Part shown: positions 18,192 through 26,642 of the stretch, piece by piece | Layout of the letters: each line of letters opens with the position of its first letter | Position numbering within the stretch: position 1 is the first letter of the stretch | DNA from: Hymenobacter cellulosilyticus | GTDB lineage: Bacteria; Bacteroidota; Bacteroidia; Cytophagales; Hymenobacteraceae | Length of the DNA stretch: 64,000 bases | Direction: 5' to 3' | NCBI RefSeq assembly: GCF_022919215.1 | Contig: NZ_CP095046.1 | Span: forward strand, 2,408,501 to 2,472,500 | The notes under the pieces: model-generated | Databases searched by the model: none | Told to the model about the DNA's origin: nothing | The model's input: the letters and a program-made list of their open reading frames with translations, nothing else | Program-made: the position numbers and the translations under genes

Positions 18192-18818
18192 TCAGAGCTG
18201 CGCGGCTAGAGCCGCGCACTCGGCGTGCCGGGGACAGCTGAGCAGGTGGTCGTTTACCAGGCCGGCCGTTTGCAGAATGTTGTAGCAGGTCATGGGGCCG
18301 GTCATCACGAAGCCGCGCCGTTTCAGGTCCTTGCTCATGGCCTCACTTGCGGGCGTGGTCAGGGGCACGGGGTTGGTGGCACTGCGCCGGTTGTCGACGG
18401 GCCGGCCGCCCACGTACTGGTAGAAAAACGGCAGCAGCCCGGCCTCGCCGCCTACTTCGGCGCGCAGCCGTAGCCAGGCCTGGGCATTCTGCACGGTGGC
18501 CTCCAGCTTGCGGCGGTTGCGCAGAATGCGCGGATTCAGGAGCATTTCGGCAATGTCGTCCTCGGTGAAGCGGGCAATCCGCTCGGGCTCGAAGTTGGCC
18601 AGCAGCTCCCGAAACCCTTCCCGGCGCTTAAGCACTACCGGAAAGTCGAAGCCCAGCTGGAAAGTATGCAGCACGAGGTACTCGAACAGAATAGAAGCCT
18701 CGGCCACCGGCTCGCCCCACTCGTGGTCGTGAAAATCACCGAGCAGCTCGCTGTGTCCGGCCCAGGGGCAGCGGCCATCGGCAAGGTTCGGCAGGTCGGA
18801 TTTTAATTTTGTCATCAC
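18192..18818 (-). CDS. tag: DNA-3-methyladenine glycosylase I (Tag), atypical active site
   Basis: Tag removes 3-methyladenine in base-excision repair. The 208 residues follow Tag overall: GRCPWAGH start, FHDHEWGEP, FPVVLKRREGFRELL, RRKLEATVQNAQAWL, DLKRRGFVMTGPMTCYNILQTAGLVNDH. Expected zinc ligands are present (Cys17, His30, and NDH ... SC near the end). However, the Glu that contacts the base in E. coli (Glu38) is replaced by His51 (LVLHTFQLGFDF), the stacking Trp46 by Phe59, and Tyr16 by Phe29. Either this branch uses another arrangement or its substrate differs. Confidence 0.85.
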   Translation of the reverse strand: MMTKLKSDLPNLADGRCPWAGHSELLGDFHDHEWGEPVAEASILFEYLVLHTFQLGFDFPVVLKRREGFRELLANFEPERIARFTEDDIAEMLLNPRILRNRRKLEATVQNAQAWLRLRAEVGGEAGLLPFFYQYVGGRPVDNRRSATNPVPLTTPASEAMSKDLKRRGFVMTGPMTCYNILQTAGLVNDHLLSCPRHAECAALAAQL

Positions 18819-18933
18819 TAGTCCTGTTTACCAAGGACTGGTACGCCAAACTGCCCTGCCCGATACATACGCGGCTTCAGAGCAATAGTGGCCGCACCTA
18901 TCCGCCCTCTTTGCCAGTACGTAGCCCACAACG

Positions 18934-18973
18934 CAACGGGCGTCATCCAGCTTTTGCCGAATGACGCCCGTTG
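18934..18973. repeat. 13-bp inverted repeat downstream of the 18995 gene
   Basis: CAACGGGCGTCAT (18934-18946) and ATGACGCCCGTTG (18961-18973) form a perfect stem with a 14-nt loop, 22 nt after a minus-strand stop. There is no T tract, so it may be a weak terminator or mRNA 3' stabiliser. Confidence 0.5.
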
Positions 18974-18994
18974 TGCCGTTTGCGCTGGAATGGC

Positions 18995-19696
18995 TTAGCT
19001 GATTTCTGCTTCCACTACTACATCAGCCTGGGTGGTGGCTGTGTAAGTATCGGCATACTTGAAATCGTCGAGCCAGTAGGCTGAGCCCACTACTTCCAGC
19101 ACCAGGGTAGATTCTTGCTGGCGAATGGTTCGCAGCTGCCAGATAATGTAGGGCGCCTCGGCAAAGCTGTTGCTAGCCAGCTGGTCGCTGAAGAGGCGCT
19201 TGAGCAAGGTGTTGTCGGGCATGCCCGGGGCCAGCAGGCGCAGCAATGGGGCTTCGGGCTGGGTGGCAAACAGGGTCAGGTCGTCGGCCTCATCGGCGGT
19301 CAGCTGCACCTGAAACTGGACGGCTTCGGCGCGGGGAAATTTGCCGTTGTAGGCTTCGTACAAAAGCTGGGTCGCCTTGAAAAAGCCTTCGTGCTGGTGC
19401 AGCTGCGGGTTTTCTTCCCAGAGCTTTTCAGTCAGCATCTGGTGGGCCAGGTTCTCCAACTGACCCTGGGTAAGCTGGTCTTCAAACAGGTAATTGAGCA
19501 CCAGCTGGGCCGCTTCGGTGGGCTCTAGGTCGGTGAGAGCCATCAGGCACATGGCCTTGAGCTCGGCGGGCTCTATCTCGCTGGCCTCGTCGAACTCCAG
19601 CAGGCCCAGCAGTTCCAGATAATCCTGGTTGGTCCAGGAGCCGGGCAGGGCGCTGAGGGTTTCGAAAGACAGGCGTTCAACAGTGAAATTTTTCAT
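18995..19696 (-). CDS. Conserved hypothetical protein, 233 aa
   Basis: I do not recognise the family. The product begins MKNFTVERLSFETLSALPGSW (ATG at 19696), is acidic, and is mostly helical in its first half (LLEFDEASEIEPAELKAMCLMAL) with a beta-rich second half ending in YTATTQADVVVEAEIS. There is no signal peptide or TM segment, so it is likely cytoplasmic. It looks like a real gene from the even G/C third-position use and the hairpin behind it. Confidence 0.6.
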   Translation of the reverse strand: MKNFTVERLSFETLSALPGSWTNQDYLELLGLLEFDEASEIEPAELKAMCLMALTDLEPTEAAQLVLNYLFEDQLTQGQLENLAHQMLTEKLWEENPQLHQHEGFFKATQLLYEAYNGKFPRAEAVQFQVQLTADEADDLTLFATQPEAPLLRLLAPGMPDNTLLKRLFSDQLASNSFAEAPYIIWQLRTIRQQESTLVLEVVGSAYWLDDFKYADTYTATTQADVVVEAEIS

Positions 19697-19840
19697 AAAG
19701 ACAGGTACTTGCCGGCAGCACAACCGCCGGGGCGCGGTAAATCCGCGCTGCATTGGTTGAGTTTACGGCGTGCCCGCCCAAACACCCATGAAATACCCGT
19801 AATAAACCTTAAAGCCTCGCCAGGTAGCTGCCCCCGACCT

Positions 19841-20188
19841 TTACTCCGCGGCCACAAACTGGCGCAGCCGCTGCCGGGTAATAGTCTGATTGTCCCAGTA
19901 AAAGGAATCGGCCAGCTCCCGGCGGCTCAGCGTGGCATCCGACTGCTGGCTAAGCCACTGCACGAATTCGGTGCGGGTAGGAAAGTGCAAGGCAAAGGCC
20001 GGCCGCTCGTCCTGGGTGTTGAGGCCCTGCAGTTGCCCGTCCCATATCTCGGCGTACACATACGTGCCGCCGACGCAGGCCAGGCCCAGCCCGCAGTAGT
20101 CGCGGTGGTACGGTACCAGGCTCCGGCCCGCGCTTAAGGCATCGGCTACCTGTTCAGCCAGCAGGGTGCCGTAGGAGCGCGGGGCCAT
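19841..20188 (-). CDS. Conserved hypothetical protein, 115 aa
   Basis: A small soluble protein of unknown family. Central part DYCGLGLACVGGTYVYAEIWDG is sheet-like and glycine-rich; the C-terminus (TEFVQWLSQQSDATLSRRELADSFYWDNQTITRQRL) is a helix pair in which an aromatic-rich turn repeats a pattern common in phylum-specific small proteins. No motif assigns an activity. It lies 11 bp downstream of the lipoprotein gene on the same strand, so the two may be co-transcribed. Confidence 0.55.
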   Translation of the reverse strand: MAPRSYGTLLAEQVADALSAGRSLVPYHRDYCGLGLACVGGTYVYAEIWDGQLQGLNTQDERPAFALHFPTRTEFVQWLSQQSDATLSRRELADSFYWDNQTITRQRLRQFVAAE

Positions 20189-20199
20189 GAAGCCAGAGG

Positions 20200-20763
20200 T
20201 TAGTATTCCCGGATGTCGTCAATCTTGTAGCCCTGCGGGGTCCGGATAACCTTGATATCACCCTTCGAGTCATTCTTGTAGGTGAGGTCCCGGGTAGTTA
20301 CGGCGAAGAGGAAGCCCTGGTCCTTGGTGCGCTCCTTGAGCTGGCAGTGCGTCACCTTGATTTTGCCAAAATCCTGGCCCGGCACCATCAGGAAGCCGCC
20401 AGTGCCCACGTAGCGGGTATCGTAGCGGCCGGCCCACTTGCGCTGAAAAGCTTTTTCCTCCTCGTCGGTTTCCGCGAATTCCAGCTGCAGAGCATCCGTC
20501 TTGTATTCCCGATACTGGCGGGTGTAAATGCTGCGGGGATTATCGTCGTCGATGTTTTCCTCAAACCGATTTTCCGTGTTGAAGTTCTCCTCGATGCTGG
20601 TCTTAAGCCACTGCCGGGCCTGTTCCGCATCGTCAGCAGGGGCCGGGGCTGCCGGCGGAGCACCTACGGCCGGGGCGTTGGTGCTCTGAGCCGGTTCAGT
20701 GGGTTGGCTGTGACAGGCCGTTAGCAGAACAAGAGCAGGCCATATAACAAGAACGTTTTTCAT
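20200..20763 (-). CDS. Putative lipoprotein, 187 aa
   Basis: The N-terminus (LVIWPALVLLTAC) is a type II signal peptide with lipid-modified Cys at residue ~17. A low-complexity Pro/Ala linker (residues ~20-45) precedes an acidic, mixed alpha/beta domain ending with RDLTYKNDSKGDIKVIRTPQ. No known family is apparent. It would be anchored in the periplasm or at the cell surface. The next gene downstream on this strand starts 11 bp away. Confidence 0.62.
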   Translation of the reverse strand: MKNVLVIWPALVLLTACHSQPTEPAQSTNAPAVGAPPAAPAPADDAEQARQWLKTSIEENFNTENRFEENIDDDNPRSIYTRQYREYKTDALQLEFAETDEEEKAFQRKWAGRYDTRYVGTGGFLMVPGQDFGKIKVTHCQLKERTKDQGFLFAVTTRDLTYKNDSKGDIKVIRTPQGYKIDDIREY

Positions 20764-20892
20764 CGGGAAGGCAACTGGAAAGAAGATGCAAGGCGGCCCA
20801 AAGCCGCCGAAAGGACCGGCGAAGCTAGCATATATCCAGTATATAGTTTCCGGTATGTATAACAGGTACCCACTTCTGTACTTGCCTCCTGT

Positions 20893-21156
20893 TTAGGCCA
20901 GCCGAATCTGTTTCGGCGCCATTTCCTCGGCGTAATCCTGAATTACCCGCCGCAGAATCTCCATATCCCGGGGGCAGTGCTCGGCAAATTCCTGCCAGTT
21001 TTCCAGAACAAGCTCCTCGGGCATCTCCACAATGGCTATGGCCGAGTCCCAGAAAGCATCCCAGCTCGGACCGTACCATTCGGGAAAGCCCAGGGCCTCC
21101 TTGAAAAGCTGGTGCAGGGCTGCTTTGGTGTGAATTCCGGTCAAATCGAGGGTCAT
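20893..21156 (-). CDS. Barstar family RNase inhibitor
   Basis: Barstar-like proteins bind and block barnase-type ribonucleases. The 87 residues show the family pattern: MTLDLTGIHTKAALHQLFKEAL, the binding-face phrase FPEWYGPSWDAFWDSAI, then VLENWQEFAEHCPRDMEILRRVIQDYAEE. No barnase or other toxin gene is adjacent, so it is either an orphan immunity gene or has a housekeeping role. Confidence 0.88.
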   Translation of the reverse strand: MTLDLTGIHTKAALHQLFKEALGFPEWYGPSWDAFWDSAIAIVEMPEELVLENWQEFAEHCPRDMEILRRVIQDYAEEMAPKQIRLA

Positions 21157-21277
21157 AACAGAACGTGGGGTGAAATCTTGGGTACGCAGCTAGGCAAGGA
21201 AAAGCCGCTACAGTTCCCAGCAGAAGGGGAGCGTGTAGCGGCTTTTCTTGGGTGGCACGCGGGCAAGAAAAGAACGA

Positions 21278-22345
21278 TTAGGGAATCAGCCGGTCCTGGC
21301 TCAGCTGCGCAAAAAGGTCGAAGAAGGAGTCCTCAGTCGACTGGTATTCCAGAAAGCCCAGCTTGCGGCTCTTGGCCATATCGGTCATTACTTCGATGGG
21401 GCGGCCCAGGTCCAGGTCGGTGTGCCAGGCCGAGGCCAGGCGGTCCAGGTTAGGCTCGGCCAGGCCGTGGCGCTCGGCTATGCTGCGCCACAGGTCCGCG
21501 TCATTCGCCAGCTCGGCCTCCAGGGGGCGCACTGTACCATCAAAGCCAGCAGCTTCGACGCCAAACCAGTCGGCCAGACGGCCCCAGAGCCAGCTCCAAC
21601 GAAACACGTCCCCATTCACGATGTTAAAGGCCTCGTTGCGGGCGGCCTCGGTGGTAGCGGCCCAGCGCAGCTGTTTGGCAATGATGCGGGCATCGGTCAC
21701 GTCGGAAAGGCCGTTCCACTGGGCCTCCGAGCCCGGAAACTGAAACTTGCGGCCGGTTTCCTTGCAGATGGTGGCGTACGCGGCCAGCGTCACGCCCATG
21801 TTCATCTGGTTGCCCACGGCCTTGCCAATGATGGTGTGGGGCCGGTGAATGCTCCAGCCGAATCCGTCGCGGGCGGCAGCGGCGTATACCTCGTCTTCCT
21901 GGGCGTAGTAGAAGTTGTCGAGGGGCAGGCGGGGGTGTTCTTCGCGCACGGGCGTCAGGGGCAGGGTGCCGCTTTTGGCATAGGCATCAAACGGCCCGAG
22001 ATAGTGCTTGAGACCCGTCACCAGGGCCACGTGCTGCACGCTGCTTTTGGGCGAAAGCGCGTCGAGCAGGTTGCGCACCATGCCCCCGTTTACGCGGATA
22101 TTCTCGGTTTCCGTGTCCTGCCGCAGCCAGCTGGTAATAAACACGTGGGTGGGCTGCACCTCGGCCAGGGCGGTTTGCAGGCCGGCCGGGTCGAGCAAAT
22201 CGGCGGCTATGGGGCGCACCCCGGACTCGGCGCCGCCCGGGTTGCGGGCCAGGCCGTACGTGGTCCAGCCGTGGGCCAGCAGCTCCTGGCAGAGGTTGCT
22301 GCCAATAATGCCACTGGCACCGACAACTAAGGCTATGTTACTCAT
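21278..22345 (-). CDS. SDR family oxidoreductase, PRISE-like (progesterone 5-beta-reductase type)
   Basis: An NAD(P)H-dependent extended SDR of 355 residues. The Rossmann motif is VVGASGIIGSNLCQEL at the N-terminus. The middle TGLKHYLGPFDAYAKSG and active-site segment NFYYAQEDEVYAAAARDGF (Tyr without the classical YxxxK spacing) are typical of PRISE enzymes, which reduce enones. RPHTIIGKAVGNQMNMG forms the substrate side. The natural substrate is not predictable. No operon partners are obvious. Confidence 0.85.
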   Translation of the reverse strand: MSNIALVVGASGIIGSNLCQELLAHGWTTYGLARNPGGAESGVRPIAADLLDPAGLQTALAEVQPTHVFITSWLRQDTETENIRVNGGMVRNLLDALSPKSSVQHVALVTGLKHYLGPFDAYAKSGTLPLTPVREEHPRLPLDNFYYAQEDEVYAAAARDGFGWSIHRPHTIIGKAVGNQMNMGVTLAAYATICKETGRKFQFPGSEAQWNGLSDVTDARIIAKQLRWAATTEAARNEAFNIVNGDVFRWSWLWGRLADWFGVEAAGFDGTVRPLEAELANDADLWRSIAERHGLAEPNLDRLASAWHTDLDLGRPIEVMTDMAKSRKLGFLEYQSTEDSFFDLFAQLSQDRLIP

Positions 22346-22560
22346 GGTGTTTCTTCAATTGGAGGTTCAGGCCGCCCTGCTCATGTGCACGGTGCCCGGC
22401 TAGGTTCTACCACCCAAACGAAGAAAGGTTTGTTCCGAAAGGCTTACGCTACGGCCCTCAGCTACTTAGGCGCGCAAGCAGTCAGCTTCGGGTTTCGCGG
22501 TTGGTCTGGCGCTCCACCAGTTTCAGAAACTCAGTGGTAGTTGCTACCCGGGCGCCGGTG

Positions 22561-23004
22561 TTACTTGGCACCCAGATCAGCTGGGCGGCTTTGGAGCAGC
22601 AAAGAGGCATTTACGACCGGATTTTGCCTTTTTACGATGATGGGCTCCTCGTTGCTCAGAACGGAGATGCAGTCATCAACTCCGGTAATCAGAAACTCCC
22701 GGAACCCCAGGGCTTTGGAGCTAAACCCGCCCTGCGCATCCTCCCTATCCAGCCAACCCCCACCTAGAATCTCGAAAAGCCAGTTGTCAACCAGCAGGCG
22801 GCTTTCCCAGTAAGTAACCATATCCCCCTCATCCAGGCACTTAAATCCGCGGGGCTGCTCGAAGATGATATCGTAGTCAATGTCCTTGCCGCCGTTGCTG
22901 TGGTAGTAAATAACCAGCTGGTGCGGGCGAATGCGGTAGTCGAGCCCCGCCACGACGGGTCTTTTGAACTGCTCTATCGGCGTGGTAAGAACGCGTGCTT
23001 CCAT
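22561..23004 (-). CDS. Hypothetical protein, possibly frameshifted near its 3' end
   Basis: A soluble protein of unknown family. As read, it ends at 22561 after 147 residues. A neighbouring frame continues naturally after about 22605 (SKAAQLIWVPSNTGARVA then TTTEFLKLVERQTNRETRS) to a stop at 22482. Joining them needs removal of one base (or addition of two), unlike the other breaks in this window. I see no domain. The first 100 residues are rich in aromatic and acidic residues (IDYDIIFEQPRGFKCLDEGD). Confidence 0.5.
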   Translation of the reverse strand: MEARVLTTPIEQFKRPVVAGLDYRIRPHQLVIYYHSNGGKDIDYDIIFEQPRGFKCLDEGDMVTYWESRLLVDNWLFEILGGGWLDREDAQGGFSSKALGFREFLITGVDDCISVLSNEEPIIVKRQNPVVNASLLLQSRPADLGAK

Positions 23005-23041
23005 GGATGGGCTTCTGGGTTATTGAGCTGCTGGTGCAAAC

Positions 23042-23533
23042 TTACGGCCGCAGCTCTTGGACGCCCATATTGCCATCCATACCCAGCCGTTTCATCGTCA
23101 CGGAGCCGTTGGTAAACTGGAGCAGCACCACCGCTGCCACTTTTTTGGCGGGTTTGTCCCAACGGAGCTGGCTGTCGATGCTTTCCTTGAGCCGGAGCTT
23201 CTTGGTTTTAACGTTGGTCTTGTTCTCCACGCTGAGCAGGCAGGAGTTGCCGCCCGTGTCGACGAGGATCTGCAGCAACAAGGCCCCCCGTATACTCTTT
23301 ACCTCGGCCTCGCTCAGGGCCGAAGTAACCAGCGCCAGCAAGGCCTGGGTATCGGTTTTGGCCGTTACGGTATCCTTTTCTAACGTAAAATGGTCGGTAA
23401 TGCAGCCCTTAAACTTCTCGGGAAACAAGTGCTGGCCGTAGCCATTGGTAGCTAGCAAGAGCGCGAACAAGAGGAAGGCGAATCGGGCGGCCAGAGGCTT
23501 CTTTGCGGAAGAACGGCGGAATAAGTGGGGCAT
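23042..23533 (-). CDS. Exported hypothetical protein, 163 aa
   Basis: A basic start followed by FAFLLFALLLATNGYG looks like a secretory signal, cleaved before QHLFPEKF. The rest has sheet-helix-sheet features (RGALLLQILVDTGGNSCLLSV, then AAVVLLQFTNGSVTM) that faintly recall TonB-C-terminal-like periplasmic domains, without certainty. No partner genes help. It precedes a 147-residue gene by 37 bp on the same strand. Confidence 0.5.
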   Translation of the reverse strand: MPHLFRRSSAKKPLAARFAFLLFALLLATNGYGQHLFPEKFKGCITDHFTLEKDTVTAKTDTQALLALVTSALSEAEVKSIRGALLLQILVDTGGNSCLLSVENKTNVKTKKLRLKESIDSQLRWDKPAKKVAAVVLLQFTNGSVTMKRLGMDGNMGVQELRP

Positions 23534-23611
23534 ACGAGAGGGGATAGTGGGCGGCAGGGATTGAGCCGACCGGAAAGATAGGGATGGGGCTACGGTATTG
23601 GAAACTACTTT

Positions 23612-24178
23612 TCAGGGGCGCAGCGCGGGCTCGGTAATGGCCGCGGGGTCGTGCAGGGTTTGCAGGATTTGCTGGAGCGCCTGCTCTTGCAATTCGCCCC
23701 ACTTCATTCTGGCTAGGCGCGGGGTGGAATACGTCTGGCTGTCGTAGCTGAGCTCGGTGACGCCGATACAGGCCCCCGCTGCCGAGTGAAAGGTAATAAC
23801 CCGGTCAAAGTACGGCGTGCCGATTTCACCCCACTGGTAGGAAGCCGAGTCGTTGAGCACCCGCAGCAGCTGCTGCAGCTGGGCTGGGCCAAGCCGTTGC
23901 GGCGCCGTGAAGCGGCGGTCGACATGAACGAGGGCATATGCGGGCGGCGTAGGGGGAAACCGCTTGTGCTGGCGGTCTTCCTGCCGAACGGCGGCCTGGT
24001 AATGCTCAGGGTCAGCACCGGTTTGCGCTAAACGTTGGGCTTCGAGCTGCTGTAGGTAAGGCGCCGCACTGTCGTGCGCGCAGGTTTCGCAGGGCAGGCC
24101 GCGCAGGTAGAAGTAGCCCGCCACGGGCAGGGCCAACAGCCCGGCCCCGGCCAGCAGCGCCCATAATCCAGCTTTCAT
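23612..24178 (-). CDS. Membrane-anchored hypothetical protein with CxxC motif
   Basis: The N-terminus (LWALLAGAGLLALPVAGYFYL) is an uncleaved TM anchor or signal, followed at once by CETCAH, a CxxC pair that may bind metal or form a disulfide in the periplasm. Beyond residue ~40 the chain is helical and Gln-rich, then shows GEIGTPYFDRVITFHSAAGACIG. 188 residues, no known family recognised. Confidence 0.5.
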   Translation of the reverse strand: MKAGLWALLAGAGLLALPVAGYFYLRGLPCETCAHDSAAPYLQQLEAQRLAQTGADPEHYQAAVRQEDRQHKRFPPTPPAYALVHVDRRFTAPQRLGPAQLQQLLRVLNDSASYQWGEIGTPYFDRVITFHSAAGACIGVTELSYDSQTYSTPRLARMKWGELQEQALQQILQTLHDPAAITEPALRP

Positions 24179-24281
24179 AAGTGAGTGTAAAATACCCGGC
24201 TAAGGTCCCGGTTTTCGGGCGAACCTGATACCCGGCCCGGTAGAAAAATGGTAGCCGCGTAGGGCTATCATTACCCACGCC

Positions 24282-25142
24282 TTACCGCCACAGCACCGGG
24301 TTGCCGGTTTCCAGCGAAGCAGCCAGAATCCGCTTCAGGGCCGTCAGGATATAGGCATGCTGGGTACCTACGAGCACGGGCTGGATGTCCACGGTAAATG
24401 TATGCTCCAGGCCGCTGACTTGGCCCTCGGCCAGCCGCAGCCCCACCGGCCCCGGGTAGGAGTGGTCGGTAGCCAGGTCGGTGAAGAGGAAGCTGTCGGG
24501 GCCCTGGCGGGTTTGCCGGAAGTGCGTGGACCGGAACACGACCTGGCTGCGCGGGGCAAAGAAACTCCGCTTTTTATCCAGAAATAGGAAGAAGCCACCC
24601 GCGTCCAGGGCGTAGTTGGGGCTGTGGCTGGAAAAGTGCAGCACGCACCGCTCATCAGCGGCTACGGAGGTCACGAGCTGCCCGGAAGCGCCTTCCGTGA
24701 GCCGGACGATGCTTTCCGGGGTAGGCTCCTGTTCGAGCAGCTGAATTTCCTGCAGAACCGTGGCGGCGAGTTCGGCCGGAAAGGTGCCCCCACTGCCCCG
24801 GGGTAGATGCGCCTCGAGCACCGGAAACCGCTGAGCGGCATCGAGCCGGGCCAGCGTCGAGCGGAAAGTGCCCATTCCCGACATAGTCTGCAGGTACTCA
24901 TAGACGTAAGTCATATCGGGGTGGGGGCAGGCCCGCCGGTCCCGCCACTCGTCAAATTCATCTTCCCACGCTTGGCGAGTCCGCGCATCCAGGCTCAGGC
25001 CATCCAAGTCCAGGTAGAGCCCATCGGGGGCCGCGTGCACGTACGCTTTGTGCGGCGGCTCCGTCGTTTTGCCATCCCGGTAACACGTGCATTGCACCAC
25101 GGCTGCGTAGCCCATCGGTTTCTGGTTGGTTTCTGCGGGCAC
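24282..25142 (-). CDS. Conserved hypothetical protein, 286 aa
   Basis: The product is cytoplasmic by absence of a signal. It opens with a Cys-containing segment (YAAVVQCTCYRDGKTTEPP), then an acidic helical part with WEDEFDEWRDRRACPHPDM, and a C-terminal beta-rich half (DAGGFFLFLDKKRSFFAPRSQVV). Short Cys/His spacing (CTC ... CPHP) could coordinate a metal. I do not know the family. The neighbouring minus-strand genes are also small unknowns. Confidence 0.55.
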   Translation of the reverse strand: MPAETNQKPMGYAAVVQCTCYRDGKTTEPPHKAYVHAAPDGLYLDLDGLSLDARTRQAWEDEFDEWRDRRACPHPDMTYVYEYLQTMSGMGTFRSTLARLDAAQRFPVLEAHLPRGSGGTFPAELAATVLQEIQLLEQEPTPESIVRLTEGASGQLVTSVAADERCVLHFSSHSPNYALDAGGFFLFLDKKRSFFAPRSQVVFRSTHFRQTRQGPDSFLFTDLATDHSYPGPVGLRLAEGQVSGLEHTFTVDIQPVLVGTQHAYILTALKRILAASLETGNPVLWR

Positions 25143-25201
25143 TAAAGTAACCGCTGCGGCCGTAAGGTAGCGGCTCGCGTGGGGGCTGGGCCTTTTCGAG
25201 C

Positions 25202-25600
25202 TTAAAAGCAGTGCTTGCGGGCCCCGGCTACTTGCGCCGCACTCAGGTAATGCCGGAGGGAGTCTTGGTCGAGGGGGCCAATCAGGCCGTCGTCAACTTC
25301 CTGCGGCGTGGCTTTATCAAGGGGAAATAGATAATAGGCCAAGCTGACTTTGGTGTTGATGGTTATGTCGTTTTTCAGAAGAACGTAGGCTGTGGTTGTA
25401 TATACGCACCGGGTATTCACACCTTTAATCGGGATATAGTCCCCTTCACCCACTCGGTAGCATAAGGAATACTCATCCTGACTTGGATATTCTACAATTA
25501 CTAGATGGTTGGGCAACTCGGCTTTTTCATACAGGTTGCCACAGGCGGTAATAGCTAAAAACAGGAGCGTGCTTACGCCAAAAGATAACCCTGCTTGCAT
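25202..25600 (-). CDS. Putative lipoprotein, 132 aa
   Basis: With ATG at 25600 the product begins MQAGLSFGVSTLLFLAITAC, a type II signal with lipobox AITAC (Cys ~20). The mature part is small, with SLCYRVGEGDYIPI and a C-terminal acidic helix. A longer reading to 25723 would bury the signal. Function is unknown. The base composition is a little more AT-rich than the neighbours. Confidence 0.58.
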   Translation of the reverse strand: MQAGLSFGVSTLLFLAITACGNLYEKAELPNHLVIVEYPSQDEYSLCYRVGEGDYIPIKGVNTRCVYTTTAYVLLKNDITINTKVSLAYYLFPLDKATPQEVDDGLIGPLDQDSLRHYLSAAQVAGARKHCF

Positions 25601-25734
25601 ATTGGGAATGGGAAATAATGAAGCTGAAAGATAGATTGGATAATGAGGAGTATATCCGAAATAACGGTGCAGGTGCACAACTGTAAGCGTTATTCTGCGC
25701 CTCCGAGCGGCGGTTTCGGCCACCGGCCCTGGTA

Positions 25735-26310
25735 CTAGGCTTCCAAATGCTGCTCGTGCAAGGCCGTAGCGTGGGTGGCGGGCACCGTGGCGTAGGTATC
25801 GTACAGGCTAGGCGGAAGCAAGGCGTACTCGAACTCCCACAGCTTAGTGCGGTCGGGCTGCCGGGCTGCGTCAAAATCTCCGAGCTGCACCTCGTCCACG
25901 AAGTATACGGCTGCCTGCGGAAACTCCCGCCGCAGCTCATGCGCTACGTATTCGACGAGCCGCTGAGCTTGGTCGTGGTAGAAATAGCCCGGTCCGAGCA
26001 GCCGGTGGGTATCGGTATACAAGTCACAGGTCAGCCAGTTACCGACTACGTTCCCCATTTCAGGTGCCATCCCGTCTAGTGTTAAGTAGAGGGGAATTGT
26101 AAAGCCGGGTGGAACAAATTCCGATACGTGCTCGGCTGAGAATACCCAGCCAATATCGTTGACAGTCCACGTAAAGGCATCGAACATATGGTACACCTCA
26201 TCCATCGGGGCACCTATCCGTTGGAGCACCCGTCCAAATCGGTCCAGTGCCGGCTTAAAGTCAGTGCCCTCCAGCGGCTCAGAGAGCCGTATGCTATTTA
26301 TCTCACCCAT
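25735..26310 (-). CDS. Hypothetical protein, 191 aa
   Basis: No family is recognised. The soluble, acidic product begins MGEINSIRLSEPLEG and contains an aromatic-rich core (VYHMFDAFTWTVNDIGWVF) and VEYVAHELRREFPQAAVYF. It has the size and composition of the many single-domain proteins in this accessory stretch. Its upstream side faces the 42-bp tandem repeat at 26399-26608. Confidence 0.5.
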   Translation of the reverse strand: MGEINSIRLSEPLEGTDFKPALDRFGRVLQRIGAPMDEVYHMFDAFTWTVNDIGWVFSAEHVSEFVPPGFTIPLYLTLDGMAPEMGNVVGNWLTCDLYTDTHRLLGPGYFYHDQAQRLVEYVAHELRREFPQAAVYFVDEVQLGDFDAARQPDRTKLWEFEYALLPPSLYDTYATVPATHATALHEQHLEA

Positions 26311-26398
26311 AGAAAGCAGCAGTAGAGAGGTTAGTGCGGTAGATAGCCAGCAAGATAAACCCGAACCCCCGTGTTGCCTCGGCCAGAGCCGTTTCCCA

Positions 26399-26608
26399 AA
26401 TTACAAAAGCTTATGTCGCCTTGACGAGGCGGCCCACTACAACTGCAAAAATGTCTCTGGCCAAGACAACACGGGCTTTTGCAACTGTAAATGTGCCTCT
26501 GGTCAAGACGACACAGGCTTCTGCAGTTGCAAAAGTGCCTCCAGTCAAGGCGACAAGCCCTACCACAAGTACAAAAGCCGCCCCTGCCAAGGCAAGGACG
26601 GCTTTTGC
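26399..26608. repeat. 42-bp tandem repeat, about five degenerate copies
   Basis: Copies begin at 26399, 26441, 26483, 26525 and 26567, with a trailing partial copy reaching the stop of the gene at 26643. The unit centres on a CAACTG/CAGTTG dyad (for example TGCAGTTGCA at 26522-26531) followed by a TCAAGACGACA-like segment. Because 42 is divisible by 3, several frames stay open with a 14-residue period, including one rich in Cys on the + strand. The array fills the 332-bp gap 26311-26642; I cannot say whether it is translated. Confidence 0.75.
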
Positions 26609-26642
26609 TGGTTCAAGGTCGGGCTCCGGCGTAAGCAGCAGC

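Noticed and set aside
22482..22610. Undercalled G/C run as in other broken genes
   Set aside because: The frame change in this hypothetical gene would need one base removed or two added, and no G/C run of four lies at the junction, so I left the shorter reading as the call.
26399..26608. CRISPR array
   Set aside because: Units are adjacent and degenerate, without constant repeats alternating with unique spacers, and no cas gene is present.
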